From JAUIAI01 sp045106815 (lineage in GTDB: Bacteria; Pseudomonadota; Gammaproteobacteria; Burkholderiales; Burkholderiaceae_E): a stretch of 64,000 nucleotides of DNA. A model generated the notes under the pieces. That model searched no databases. It was not told the DNA's origin and was given only the letters and a program-made list of their open reading frames with translations. Positions within the stretch are counted from its first letter, which is position 1. Each line of letters begins with the position of its first letter. Both the position numbers and the translations under genes were made by a program. Of the stretch, positions 1 through 7,894 are shown one piece after another. Where the stretch lies: positions 40,948-104,947 of the forward strand of contig JBGCFG010000046.1 of the NCBI GenBank assembly GCA_045106815.1, in the 5' to 3' direction.

Positions 1-361
1 CGAAGGGATAGAGATTCTGTTTGATAACGATGTGATCTCTTATCGCCAACTGCTCGAGTTTTTCTTCCAAATTCACGACCCTTCAACCAAAAACCGCCAG
101 GGCAATGACCGAGGCATGTCCTATCGCTCCGCAATTTACTTTATTGATAACGAACAAAAGCAAGTCGCCCTCGACACCATCAGTGATGTCGATGAGAGCG
201 GGATCTGGCCGGGGCCTGTCGTCACTGAAGTAGAGCCAGTCGGCGACTTTTGGGAAGCAGAACCCGAGCATCAAGACTATCTTGAGCGCATTCCCAACGG
301 CTACACCTGTCACTTTGTTAGACCTGATTGGGTGCTGACCAAGCGACACGAGAAGGCCTGA
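1..361 (+). CDS. msrA: Peptide methionine sulfoxide reductase MsrA, C-terminal part
   Basis: Partial gene: the reading frame is already open at base 2 and the start lies before the window. About 119 residues are visible. The stretch reading RQLLEFFFQIHDPSTKNRQG, followed by SYRSAIYF, is the hallmark middle region of MsrA, and the family's conserved WEAEPEHQDYLE and CHFVRP blocks follow before the stop. MsrA reduces methionine-S-sulfoxide in oxidised proteins back to methionine using thioredoxin. The catalytic GCFWG cysteine lies in the missing N-terminal part. Downstream is a 231-bp non-coding gap before the next gene. The family call is secure; regulation cannot be judged from this fragment. 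Confidence 0.95.
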   Translation, partial: EGIEILFDNDVISYRQLLEFFFQIHDPSTKNRQGNDRGMSYRSAIYFIDNEQKQVALDTISDVDESGIWPGPVVTEVEPVGDFWEAEPEHQDYLERIPNGYTCHFVRPDWVLTKRHEKA

Positions 362-538
362 AAAGGCTCAATGTTCGCCTGATCGACTTTTTGCTTTTGA
401 GATCGCTTTCAGCGGCTCACGCCGCACCAAAATAGTGCCAGTCCGAGCAACCACCGCCAATCAAATAGCTGCACCACCATTGGGCTAGCGGTGAGGGCCG
501 CTCATGCGTCGGTAGTTATCTTCTTTGGCCTCTGATGT

Positions 539-578
539 AAAGATAAAGATGTCGGCTTATTCCGGCCATTTTATCTTT
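539..578 (+). other. Stem-loop in the leader of the 593 gene
   Basis: AAAGATAAA at 539-547 is the exact reverse complement of TTTATCTTT at 570-578, with an inner GGC/GCC pairing across the 22-nt spacer. The structure ends 14 bases before the ATG at 593. It could be a leader hairpin of the next operon or a weak terminator for msrA. No clean U-tract follows it. The remainder of 362-538 shows nothing I can name. Confidence 0.4.
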
Positions 579-592
579 TCAACAGAGACCGT

Positions 593-1072
593 ATGAGCAC
601 CGTTTTTGAAGATGCGAGAACCTTCTCGTTCACTCGCACGCAAAAGGCCGACGAAGAAATCCAAAGCCGAACCCATGGGGTAGCCCCCAGACTACGTAGT
701 GTCTTGATCATGGCGGATGGCAAAAAGCCGGCCAGTGCATTGCTCGATCTCGCGCTCCAAGCGGGCGTTGAAGCCGGAGTCATCGAACAACTCGAGTCTG
801 ACGGCTTTCTTGCCCGCCATGCAATTGACGGGGACAGCGCCCAGCCCAGTGGACCAGACCTTGAAGGCGCTCGCAGCCATATGCTCAAAGCGTTATCCAA
901 CGGCCTCGGATTTTCCGGGCGCCGACTCAGCTCCAAAGTCAAAAAAGCGCCAGACCTCACAAAGCTGTGCGCCCTGTACGACGACTTTTACCACGCAGTT
1001 AAACCACTTGGCCCCGAAGCAGCACAGGACGCTCGCGCGATGGCCCGTCAGCTTTTAGGGATTGAAGAATAA
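593..1072 (+). CDS. Conserved-looking hypothetical protein (159 aa)
   Basis: I do not recognise this family. The product is a soluble protein with no signal peptide or membrane segment. An N-terminal stretch of charged residues is followed by a segment around residues 30-75 (RLRSVLIMADGKKPASALLD, then VEAGVIEQLESDGFLAR) that looks like a small helical or winged-helix fold, as seen in response-regulator or GspE-like N-domains of unknown role. The C-terminal half is helical. The start is the ATG at 593 after a weak AGAG SD. Its TAA overlaps the ATG of the next gene by one base (TAATG), so the two are very likely translated together. A cytoplasmic regulatory or adaptor role is possible but not shown. 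Confidence 0.6.
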   Translation: MSTVFEDARTFSFTRTQKADEEIQSRTHGVAPRLRSVLIMADGKKPASALLDLALQAGVEAGVIEQLESDGFLARHAIDGDSAQPSGPDLEGARSHMLKALSNGLGFSGRRLSSKVKKAPDLTKLCALYDDFYHAVKPLGPEAAQDARAMARQLLGIEE

Positions 1073-1485
1073 TGAGCATGGATCACGACACCCTAAAGCA
1101 ACTGGCGCGATTGAAGTTCACCATGCGTCAAGCGAAGCTCGGCACTCTGGATTTGGAGCGCTATTCCACCGACGATGCCTATGCGCGGAGGATGCTTGAC
1201 CAGGGCGAAGAAGCCGACAACGAAGAAATCGTGATGCTTGCTGTCGAACTGCGGCACAAGCGTGGGCTACTCGATACCGGCGAAAGTCAGGGCGATTCAT
1301 TCACTGACGCCGATGGTGCCCCTGCCCGTCATGCTGAGAACCAGACCGCAACGGCTCAGCCGGAAGAGAAACAAGGCATGATGAGCCGAATGTTCGGCCG
1401 CCGTAAACCCGCGCCGTCAAAATCGAAATCTGAAGGCAAAGAAGACGACGCCAACGCGAAATACATGTACGGACCGCGCGGCTAG
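1072..1485 (+). CDS. Hypothetical protein (137 aa), coupled to the upstream gene
   Basis: Not recognised. The N-terminal 65 residues are amphipathic and helical (LKQLARLKFTMRQAKLGTLD). The C-terminal half is low-complexity and charged, with a basic MSRMFGRRKPAPSKSKS stretch and a KYMYGPRG end, and is probably disordered. There is no signal peptide. The ATG at 1072 overlaps the upstream stop; a second ATG at 1078 is an alternative start. The tight coupling with the 593 gene suggests a shared task, perhaps partners of one complex. The gene converges on the OmpA-family gene with only about 10 bases between the stops. Confidence 0.6.
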   Translation: MSMDHDTLKQLARLKFTMRQAKLGTLDLERYSTDDAYARRMLDQGEEADNEEIVMLAVELRHKRGLLDTGESQGDSFTDADGAPARHAENQTATAQPEEKQGMMSRMFGRRKPAPSKSKSEGKEDDANAKYMYGPRG

Positions 1486-1495
1486 CAAAAAAAAT

Positions 1496-2065
1496 TCAGT
1501 TCACACGGGTTTTGATCGTCACGCGCCGGTTTTCCGGCGCAGCAGGTCTTTGCGGGAACATCAGTTCCGTTTCTCCCTTACCCACAGGATGCAAGCGGCC
1601 AAGCGACACACCCTTGGCGCGGGCGAGGTAAGCCACGACACTTTGCGCGCGTCGCTGCGACAGATTCATATTGAAGTCGCTCGGGCCACGCGGGTCTGCA
1701 TGCCCTTCGATAGTGAAGCTATAGGCAGTTAATTGCTGGTTCTGAAGAGCGCCGGCAATGATGTCCAGCTCCTTTTGCGCCTCGGGAGTGATCGCATCGG
1801 AGTTGGTCCGAAAAGTTATCAAGACTGAAGCGCTTCCCGATCCGCCGCCACCGCCATCAAGACTGCGGGTACGAATCCCGGCAGGCCGTGGGACGAGTGC
1901 ATTGATCAGAGACCTTTCAGTAAGGGTCTGACCTGAAAAGACCGTGGTTTGCGCGTTCACACTTTGGCCCAACACAGAGCCCAGCAGTAGCGTAACCGCC
2001 AGCACACCTAAAATACGAACAGCCTGGACGTTTGGGCGAGCGCCGCCCCATAGTCGAAAGTTCAT
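1496..2065 (-). CDS. OmpA-family peptidoglycan-binding protein
   Basis: Periplasmic protein predicted to anchor the envelope to peptidoglycan through a C-terminal OmpA-like domain. The N-terminus has a long signal sequence ending near VLGQSVNAQ. A glycine-rich linker (DGGGGGSGSAS) is followed by about 105 residues with the OmpA core features: FRTNSDAITPEAQKELD, then IEGHADPRG, then NLSQRRAQSVVAYL, and a final PENRRVTI block holding the ligand-binding Asp/Arg positions. I chose the ATG at 2065 because an internal Met gives a more normal signal peptide; a GTG at 2101 would add 12 residues. There is no lipobox and no beta-barrel, so it is not a full OmpA porin. Confidence 0.85.
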   Translation of the reverse strand: MNFRLWGGARPNVQAVRILGVLAVTLLLGSVLGQSVNAQTTVFSGQTLTERSLINALVPRPAGIRTRSLDGGGGGSGSASVLITFRTNSDAITPEAQKELDIIAGALQNQQLTAYSFTIEGHADPRGPSDFNMNLSQRRAQSVVAYLARAKGVSLGRLHPVGKGETELMFPQRPAAPENRRVTIKTRVN

Positions 2066-2167
2066 TGCTCTTGCCCCGATACCTTGTAGAAACTGATTCA
2101 CGCGATGATGCGGGCGGTTACGCGAGCGCGCAATCCCATATTTTGGGGCGTCTGGGCCGCCGGCTCC

Positions 2168-2845
2168 TCAAGAAACGGGGGCCTGGGCATAGGCCAGATG
2201 ACCGCTCTTAATCCAGAGTTTTGCCCCATCCGGGCCGGCAACAATCTCGGCCCCCTCACCGATGGGCAGTCGTAACCATGAAGCCGGTCGAAACACGTCA
2301 TTGCCTTGCGAAAAGCCACCGGCAAGAACAAATATTTCAGCGCCGCCGCGCGTATCAACAGCTGCCCGCACGTCAGCGCCAAACGTCTCAATACGAACTG
2401 ACTCGCGTGGGTCTCGAAATAACGGCGTGACCGCTACACCCGGTCGGTGAGCATCCGAAACAGAATCGATTTTATTCGTATCGATAATGATGTGTGTGCG
2501 ATCGTCCGGATCGAACTGCCACAGCTTAACGAGCATGATGCAACCAGGCGCAGAGCCGGGGGTATGGGCTGACTGGGGAGGGTTACGCACGTAAGAGCCT
2601 GCCGGGTAGGCGCCGTGCTCATCTTCAAAGACGCCTTCCAAAATGAGAAACTCTTCACCGCCACCATGTACATGGGCCGAAAACTGACTGCCGGGGGCAT
2701 AGCTGACGACTGATGTTGCCCGCGCCACTTCCTCACCAATTCGGTCATACATGCGGCGCTTCACACCTGGCATCGGTGATGCCTGCCAACTCAGTGAGTC
2801 GCCATGGACAACGACACGTTTGGAGAAGTCTGAATTCAGTTCCAT
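2168..2845 (-). CDS. ChrR-like cupin-domain protein
   Basis: Double-cupin protein of 225 residues resembling the cupin part of the ChrR anti-sigma family. The first cupin shows the metal-binding pattern HVHGGGEEFLILEG (His58, His60, Glu64/65 from the chosen start), with a later His in PPQSAHTPGS. The second half repeats a weaker cupin with fewer metal ligands. The N-terminal zinc-binding anti-sigma domain is missing and no ECF sigma gene is adjacent, so it may act as a stand-alone sensor or enzyme. The ATG at 2845 has AGGTGG eight bases upstream; a GTG at 2857 is less likely. It is divergent from the acyl-CoA dehydrogenase gene at 3001 across 155 bases. Confidence 0.75.
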   Translation of the reverse strand: MELNSDFSKRVVVHGDSLSWQASPMPGVKRRMYDRIGEEVARATSVVSYAPGSQFSAHVHGGGEEFLILEGVFEDEHGAYPAGSYVRNPPQSAHTPGSAPGCIMLVKLWQFDPDDRTHIIIDTNKIDSVSDAHRPGVAVTPLFRDPRESVRIETFGADVRAAVDTRGGAEIFVLAGGFSQGNDVFRPASWLRLPIGEGAEIVAGPDGAKLWIKSGHLAYAQAPVS

Positions 2846-3000
2846 TGCCAACGCCACCTATAAAAGACCGAGCAAAACACACGGCACCGAAATGCCAACA
2901 TGGCCCCTAGAGGGAATTTAGCACTCGAATCAGCCCAGAGTCTGCCGGAATCGCTTCCCGGTAGACTTGGGCATCATGCAATGTCTTTGCCGGAGAGAAC

Positions 3001-4161
3001 GTGAACTTCGAAACTACCGATGACCAACGGTCTATGGTTGATGCCTTGGCTAAAACGCTTGGTGCCTTCGATGACAGCTATTGGAGCCAGTGCGACCAAA
3101 GCGGTGAATTTCCGGATAAGTTTGTGCGCACCATGGCAGAGGCTGGGTGGCTAGGCATCACCATGCCGGAGTCCTTCGGGGGGGCCGGCATGGGTGTGAC
3201 GGAAGCCGCTCTAATGATGACTGAAGTGGCTCGCTGCGGCGGCATGACAGCGGCATCGGCTATTCATATGAATATCTTTGGCCCTAAGTCGCTGATCAGG
3301 TTTGGAACCGCCGAGCAGTGTTCGCGGTGGCTGCCCGATATCATCTCGGGTAAAACCCGCACGTGTTTTGCTGTCACTGAACCCAACACAGGCCTGGACA
3401 CAACTCGCCTCAAAACCAAGGCTGTGCGAAATGGCGACCACTATGTGCTGAACGGACGCAAAATCTGGACATCCACAGCCCAGGTTGCTGACAAGATCAT
3501 GATCATTGCTCGCACAAGTGATCGTGATGACACGAATCCCACTGCCGGCCTGAGTCTATTCTTTACTGACCTAGATCGTTCAGCAGTGGATGTCCGCGTG
3601 ATCGACAAAATGGGACGTAAGGCGGTCGATACAAACGAGCTGTTCATTGATAACTTCAGGGTACCCACTCAGGATTTAGTCGGCGAAGAAGGCCAAGGGT
3701 TTCGTTATCTGCTGCATTCTTTGAACCCAGAGCGGGTGTTGATTGCCTCAGAGGCCATTGGTATTGGCCTTGACGCGCTAGCCAGGGCGACAAGCTACGC
3801 GAATGAGCGGGTTGTCTTTGAACGCCCCATCGGGATGAATCAAAGCATTCAGCACCCCTTGGCGGCTGGCTGGGCCAGGCTGGAAGCTGCGCGACTGATG
3901 ATGCTGAAGGCCGCGACCTTGTATGACGCCGAACAGCCTTGCGGTGTTGAGGCCAACGCAGCAAAGTACCTGGCGGCAGAGACCGCCCAGGATATTTGCC
4001 GTCAGGCCATGGCGACGCTGGGCGGCATGGGCTATGCGCGTGAGTACCATATTGAACGACTCTTTCGCGAGGTGATGATTCCCTATCTCGCGCCAGTCTC
4101 TCAACAATTGGCGCTCTGCTTTATCGCCGAGCGCGGTCTTGGACTGCCGAAGTCTTACTAG
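3001..4161 (+). CDS. Acyl-CoA dehydrogenase family protein
   Basis: FAD-dependent alpha,beta-desaturation of an acyl-CoA is the family reaction. The 386-residue length and block order are typical: FAVTEPNTGLDTTRLKT in the FAD/substrate loop, GRKIWTSTAQVAD, and the C-terminal ATLGGMGYAREYHIERLFRE. The usual catalytic Tyr-Glu-Gly-Thr segment after the ERL motif is replaced by PYLAPVSQQL, and the protein ends in GLPKSY. I have seen this ending in a subgroup of acyl-CoA dehydrogenases, so the catalytic base must lie elsewhere or the chemistry differs. It starts at GTG 3001 after GGAGAG. It opens a plus-strand run with an M20 hydrolase and an MFS carrier. The substrate is unknown. Confidence 0.88.
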   Translation: MNFETTDDQRSMVDALAKTLGAFDDSYWSQCDQSGEFPDKFVRTMAEAGWLGITMPESFGGAGMGVTEAALMMTEVARCGGMTAASAIHMNIFGPKSLIRFGTAEQCSRWLPDIISGKTRTCFAVTEPNTGLDTTRLKTKAVRNGDHYVLNGRKIWTSTAQVADKIMIIARTSDRDDTNPTAGLSLFFTDLDRSAVDVRVIDKMGRKAVDTNELFIDNFRVPTQDLVGEEGQGFRYLLHSLNPERVLIASEAIGIGLDALARATSYANERVVFERPIGMNQSIQHPLAAGWARLEAARLMMLKAATLYDAEQPCGVEANAAKYLAAETAQDICRQAMATLGGMGYAREYHIERLFREVMIPYLAPVSQQLALCFIAERGLGLPKSY

Positions 4162-4205
4162 TTTCCACCGACGCTTTTTACATCAGACTTAATTGAGGCA
4201 AAGCC

Positions 4206-5435
4206 ATGCCAACACCCAATGCAAAACGCCTGTTAGACGATCTATATCACCTGCGAAGCTTTGGCGCTTCCGGCACGGGTGTCGTTAGGCCGTCACTGTC
4301 CGAGATCGACATGCAGGCCAGGCGGTGGCTGGTTGACCGTCTCAACGACGCAGGACTGGATGCGCATATCGATGGCATTGGCAATGTGTTTGGGCGTTCG
4401 CGAAATCCAGGCAAGAAACTACTCGTTGGTTCGCACTCTGATACCCAACCCACCGGCGGTTGGCTGGACGGCGCACTCGGCGTGATTTACGCCCTGGAGG
4501 CGGCCCGGGCCTTGGCTGAAGATCCGGCAACGGCCCACCTGCCGATTGAAGTGGTTGCGTGGATTGATGAGGAGTCGACCTTTGCCAGTTGTCTTGGTAG
4601 CCGTACGTTTAGTTCAATGGTCACCGAGGCCGAGTTTGCAGCAGCTCAGAATGATGCGGGCCTGTCATTGGCTGATGCCCTTAGCCAGGCAGGCTTGGAT
4701 GGTGAGGCCACCAAGCCAGGGCCAGGCGAGTACCTGGGTTATCTTGAGGCACATATTGAGCAGGGCCCGCATCTAGAATTGGCAGCCAAACGTATCGGTG
4801 TCGTGACCGCGATTGTGGGGAGCCGCAATTTCTCGGTTCGCTTCACCGGGCGCCAAAACCATGCGGGCACGACTCCCATGCCGGTGCGAAAGGATGCCGG
4901 CATTGCCTTGATGAGTTTCGGACACCACTTAAACGAAGCTTTTCAGAAAATCGCGAGCGACAAATCTGTCTGGACGATGGGCCGTGTCGCGTTTAGCCCG
5001 GGCGCAGCAAGCATCATCCCTGGGGCCAGCGAGTTGCACCTGCAGTTTCGCGACCCGGATGACGCCCAGCTTGATCGGCTACAAGCATGTGCAGAAGAAC
5101 TCGTGCGGCAGGCTAACGAGAAAGGTCCGGTTCAAGTTGACCTTGAAGAATTCTCTCCCCCAACCCGCCCGGCCAATATGGATGCAGGCTTTCAAGAGCA
5201 TCTCAGTGCGGCGGCTGTCGAACACGCACCAGATACCTGGCAGGCTATGCCCAGCGCCGCCGTTCACGACGCCATGTTCGTGGCGAGCGTCATGCCCGCC
5301 GGCATGATGTTCATCCCGAGTATCGATGGCGTCAGTCATGATTTCTCTGAAAATACGGCCGACGACGATATCGTGCTGGGCAGCCAGGTTTTCACCAGCG
5401 CGATCGCCAGAATTTTGAGCCAGGCAGACACCTGA
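4206..5435 (+). CDS. M20-family amidohydrolase (allantoate / N-carbamoyl amino acid hydrolase type)
   Basis: Binuclear metal hydrolase of the allantoate amidohydrolase, beta-ureidopropionase and N-carbamoyl-L-amino-acid hydrolase group; these cleave a carbamoyl or amide C-N bond in the cytoplasm. Motifs in order are VGSHSDTQPTGGWLDGALG (metal His and Asp), VVAWIDEESTFASCLGSR (metal Glu pair), YLEAHIEQGP (metal His and substrate contact) and NHAGTTPMPVRKDA (dimerisation lid). The length of 409 residues is normal. The ATG at 4206 follows GAGGCAAAG. Seven bases separate it from the MFS gene, so uptake and hydrolysis of one nitrogen compound is likely. The exact substrate cannot be read from the sequence. 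Confidence 0.88.
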   Translation: MPTPNAKRLLDDLYHLRSFGASGTGVVRPSLSEIDMQARRWLVDRLNDAGLDAHIDGIGNVFGRSRNPGKKLLVGSHSDTQPTGGWLDGALGVIYALEAARALAEDPATAHLPIEVVAWIDEESTFASCLGSRTFSSMVTEAEFAAAQNDAGLSLADALSQAGLDGEATKPGPGEYLGYLEAHIEQGPHLELAAKRIGVVTAIVGSRNFSVRFTGRQNHAGTTPMPVRKDAGIALMSFGHHLNEAFQKIASDKSVWTMGRVAFSPGAASIIPGASELHLQFRDPDDAQLDRLQACAEELVRQANEKGPVQVDLEEFSPPTRPANMDAGFQEHLSAAAVEHAPDTWQAMPSAAVHDAMFVASVMPAGMMFIPSIDGVSHDFSENTADDDIVLGSQVFTSAIARILSQADT

Positions 5436-5442
5436 TGCGCGC

Positions 5443-6633
5443 ATGAATCCATGGCTGATTGTGCTCGGGCTATCACTCGGGCCAGCCGTTAGCAATGGCT
5501 TCACCCGATTCTCTTATGGGCTCATCCTGCCAGCCATGCAGGAGGATCTTGCGTGGAATTACACCCAGGCTGGCGCCATCAATACGGCCAATGCCATTGG
5601 CTATTTGATTGGCGCGATTGTTGCGCTCATGCTTACGCGGCGGCTTGGTGCCCGGCGACTGTTTAACCTTGGCATGGTGCTCATGGTCATTGCCCTTGTC
5701 GGTACAGCACTCACACGAGATTTCTGGTTGCTGAACGCGTGGCGAGTGCTAGCAGGGATTGGCGGCGCACCCGTCTTTATTGCAGCAGGCGCACTGGTGT
5801 CCAACCTCTTTCAGGACAGCCCGCGCCACAATGCCCTGGCCATTGCGCTCGCGCTCGCAGGGGGTGGCGGCGTCGGGATGCTGCTCTCAGGCATTGCTAT
5901 CCCCTTGTTACTGGAGCATTGGGGGTCTGCCGGCTGGCCCTATACCTGGCTAGCACTTGGCTTTGCGAGTGGTATTGCGATTCCGATCAGCTGGCTGGCA
6001 GTTAAGGCTGTTCCACAGACAAACCCGATAGCGGCCAATCAACCCAATGGTCCGTCGCTCGCGTTCTCATTGAATGGCGTCTGGCCGGCACTGCTTGCCT
6101 ACTTTTTGTTTGGTGTTGCCTACATTATCTATCTCACATTTTTGGTTGCGTGGATGCGCAACAATGGCGCGGATGCCTGGATGATTTCCGCCGCATGGGC
6201 CTTGCTCAGTCTGATGGTGATTGCATCACCGTTCGTCTGGCAACGCCTGCTCGCAAGAGCAAGAGCAGGTGAGGCGATGGCGGGCGCAAGCGCTGTGACC
6301 GGCATTGCCATCCTGATGGTCATGGTCGTTCCCGGGCCAGTAGGGGTCATGGCGTCAGCGGCATTGTTTGGCTCGGCCTTCTTTATTGTGCCAACGGCGG
6401 CAACCAGCTTGAGTCGCAAACGCTTTGCGCCACAACACTGGGCTCGAGCGGTTGCCTGGTTTACCGTTCTATTCGCGCTTGGTCAGACGCTGGGGCCAAT
6501 TGCCGCAGGCGCCATTGCCGACTTCACGGGCGAGGTAGGCACCGGCCTATGGGTAGCTGGCGCGGTGATGCTGGCCGGCGCGATTGCGTCCATGCTGCAA
6601 CGCGCACCCAAGACAGACGGTGAGGGTCGCTAG
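5443..6633 (+). CDS. MFS transporter, YbfB/YjiJ type
   Basis: Twelve-helix inner-membrane carrier of 396 residues. The N-terminus (LSLGPAVSNGFTRFSYGLIL, then PAMQEDLAWNYTQAGAINTA) is characteristic of the YbfB/YjiJ subgroup of the major facilitator superfamily, whose substrates are mostly unassigned. An MFS loop motif (LMLTRRLGARRLFNLG) sits between helices 2 and 3. It starts seven bases after the M20 hydrolase stop and is probably co-transcribed with the acyl-CoA dehydrogenase and hydrolase upstream. By context it may import the hydrolase substrate or export a product. It converges on the CoA-transferase gene at 6643. Confidence 0.88.
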   Translation: MNPWLIVLGLSLGPAVSNGFTRFSYGLILPAMQEDLAWNYTQAGAINTANAIGYLIGAIVALMLTRRLGARRLFNLGMVLMVIALVGTALTRDFWLLNAWRVLAGIGGAPVFIAAGALVSNLFQDSPRHNALAIALALAGGGGVGMLLSGIAIPLLLEHWGSAGWPYTWLALGFASGIAIPISWLAVKAVPQTNPIAANQPNGPSLAFSLNGVWPALLAYFLFGVAYIIYLTFLVAWMRNNGADAWMISAAWALLSLMVIASPFVWQRLLARARAGEAMAGASAVTGIAILMVMVVPGPVGVMASAALFGSAFFIVPTAATSLSRKRFAPQHWARAVAWFTVLFALGQTLGPIAAGAIADFTGEVGTGLWVAGAVMLAGAIASMLQRAPKTDGEGR

Positions 6634-6642
6634 TGCGGGCGG

Positions 6643-7845
6643 TTAGTGTGAGCGCATGGCCGACCACTGCACGGCAGCGCCCTGCTCGATCATCTCATCA
6701 ATTTCAGTCTGAGTTAGACCAGCCTCAGCCAGAATTTCGTGGGTTTGCTCGCCAAGCCTGGGCGCGACTGGGGAAAAACGAGCCGGCTCTTCGCGGTACT
6801 TAATCGGTATACCGATATGGGTGACATGCTCACCGGGCCGAGCCTGATCGGGAAACTGAAGAATCATCTCACGGGCCTTGAGGTGCTCACTGGCCAGCCC
6901 CTCACGCAGCGATCGCACCGGTGCCCAGCAAACATCAATGCTGTTTAAGACTTCCTCCCAGTGCGCTAAGGGTTGCGACAAGAAGGTTTCCCTGAGAAAG
7001 TCTCGCGCCGGCATTTGTCCGTCGCCTGGCGGCGTGCGGCAAGCGTCAATCAGATCGGGGCGCTCGAGGAGATTGAGCAGATTTTCTGCAAACTTCATTT
7101 CACTACCCCCAAGTGTCAGATGCTTACCGTCTTGGGTTTCGTAGAGGTTGTAGAACGCATTGCCCCCGAGTGATCTTTCCTTCTTGGGTATAGGGGAACG
7201 ATCAGCGGCAAAGACGGGCGCCACCACATTGACCAGCCAACTGACCAGGCTGTCCTGCATGGAAATATCAACATAGTCACCGTGGCCGGTTTTCTCGCGC
7301 CGCAGCAGCGCCATGACGATGCCATTCATCGCCATGAGAGATCCCAGCACATCAGCGGCGGGAATGTTGGGCATCGCGGGCTTTCCGTCGGCACCCTCAT
7401 TCAAGCTGACCAGACCCGTCTCGGCTTGCACGCTCACATCATGGGCTGGCTTAAGCGTATTAGGACCCGTCTGCCCAAACGCCGAAATTGAGCAATAAAC
7501 TAGACGGGGATTAAGCGCCTTGAGTTGCTCATAGCCAACCCCTAATCGGTCGACAACACCGGGGCGAAACGACTCAACAATCACATCTGCATCTTTGGCG
7601 AGTCGCTGGAATGCAGCCAGCGCCGAAGGCTGCTTCAGGTTTAGCACCAGACTACGTTTACCCCGGTGCGTATTGCCAAACCAGACGGTCTGCTCGCCCT
7701 GACGCAGGCCAAGCTCGCGACTGGGCTCACCTGCCGGCGACTCGATGCGGATAACGTCAGCGCCATGATCGGCCATCATCATCGTGAGATGCGGCCCCGG
7801 AAGAAACTGAGACAAATCTAGTACACGGATACCTTCAAGCTTCAT
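6643..7845 (-). CDS. CaiB/BaiF (family III) CoA-transferase
   Basis: Moves CoA from a donor thioester such as succinyl-CoA to a carboxylic acid. The 400-residue length, the N-terminus VLDLSQFLPGPHLTMMMADH with GADVIRIESPAG, and the block LVYCSISAFGQTGPN are typical of the family. The catalytic Asp should be the one in IPAADVLGSL near residue 165. It is last of four tightly spaced minus-strand genes (lyase, hydratase, dehydrogenase, transferase) with a GntR regulator upstream. The same set of families forms the itaconate-degradation cluster of Pseudomonas, where this family member is the itaconate CoA-transferase (Ict). The equivalent role here is inference. Confidence 0.88.
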   Translation of the reverse strand: MKLEGIRVLDLSQFLPGPHLTMMMADHGADVIRIESPAGEPSRELGLRQGEQTVWFGNTHRGKRSLVLNLKQPSALAAFQRLAKDADVIVESFRPGVVDRLGVGYEQLKALNPRLVYCSISAFGQTGPNTLKPAHDVSVQAETGLVSLNEGADGKPAMPNIPAADVLGSLMAMNGIVMALLRREKTGHGDYVDISMQDSLVSWLVNVVAPVFAADRSPIPKKERSLGGNAFYNLYETQDGKHLTLGGSEMKFAENLLNLLERPDLIDACRTPPGDGQMPARDFLRETFLSQPLAHWEEVLNSIDVCWAPVRSLREGLASEHLKAREMILQFPDQARPGEHVTHIGIPIKYREEPARFSPVAPRLGEQTHEILAEAGLTQTEIDEMIEQGAAVQWSAMRSH

Positions 7846-7894
7846 ATCAACGCCGAGGGTTTGCGGTTAAGGGTTGCAGTTGTCAGGCTAGCAG

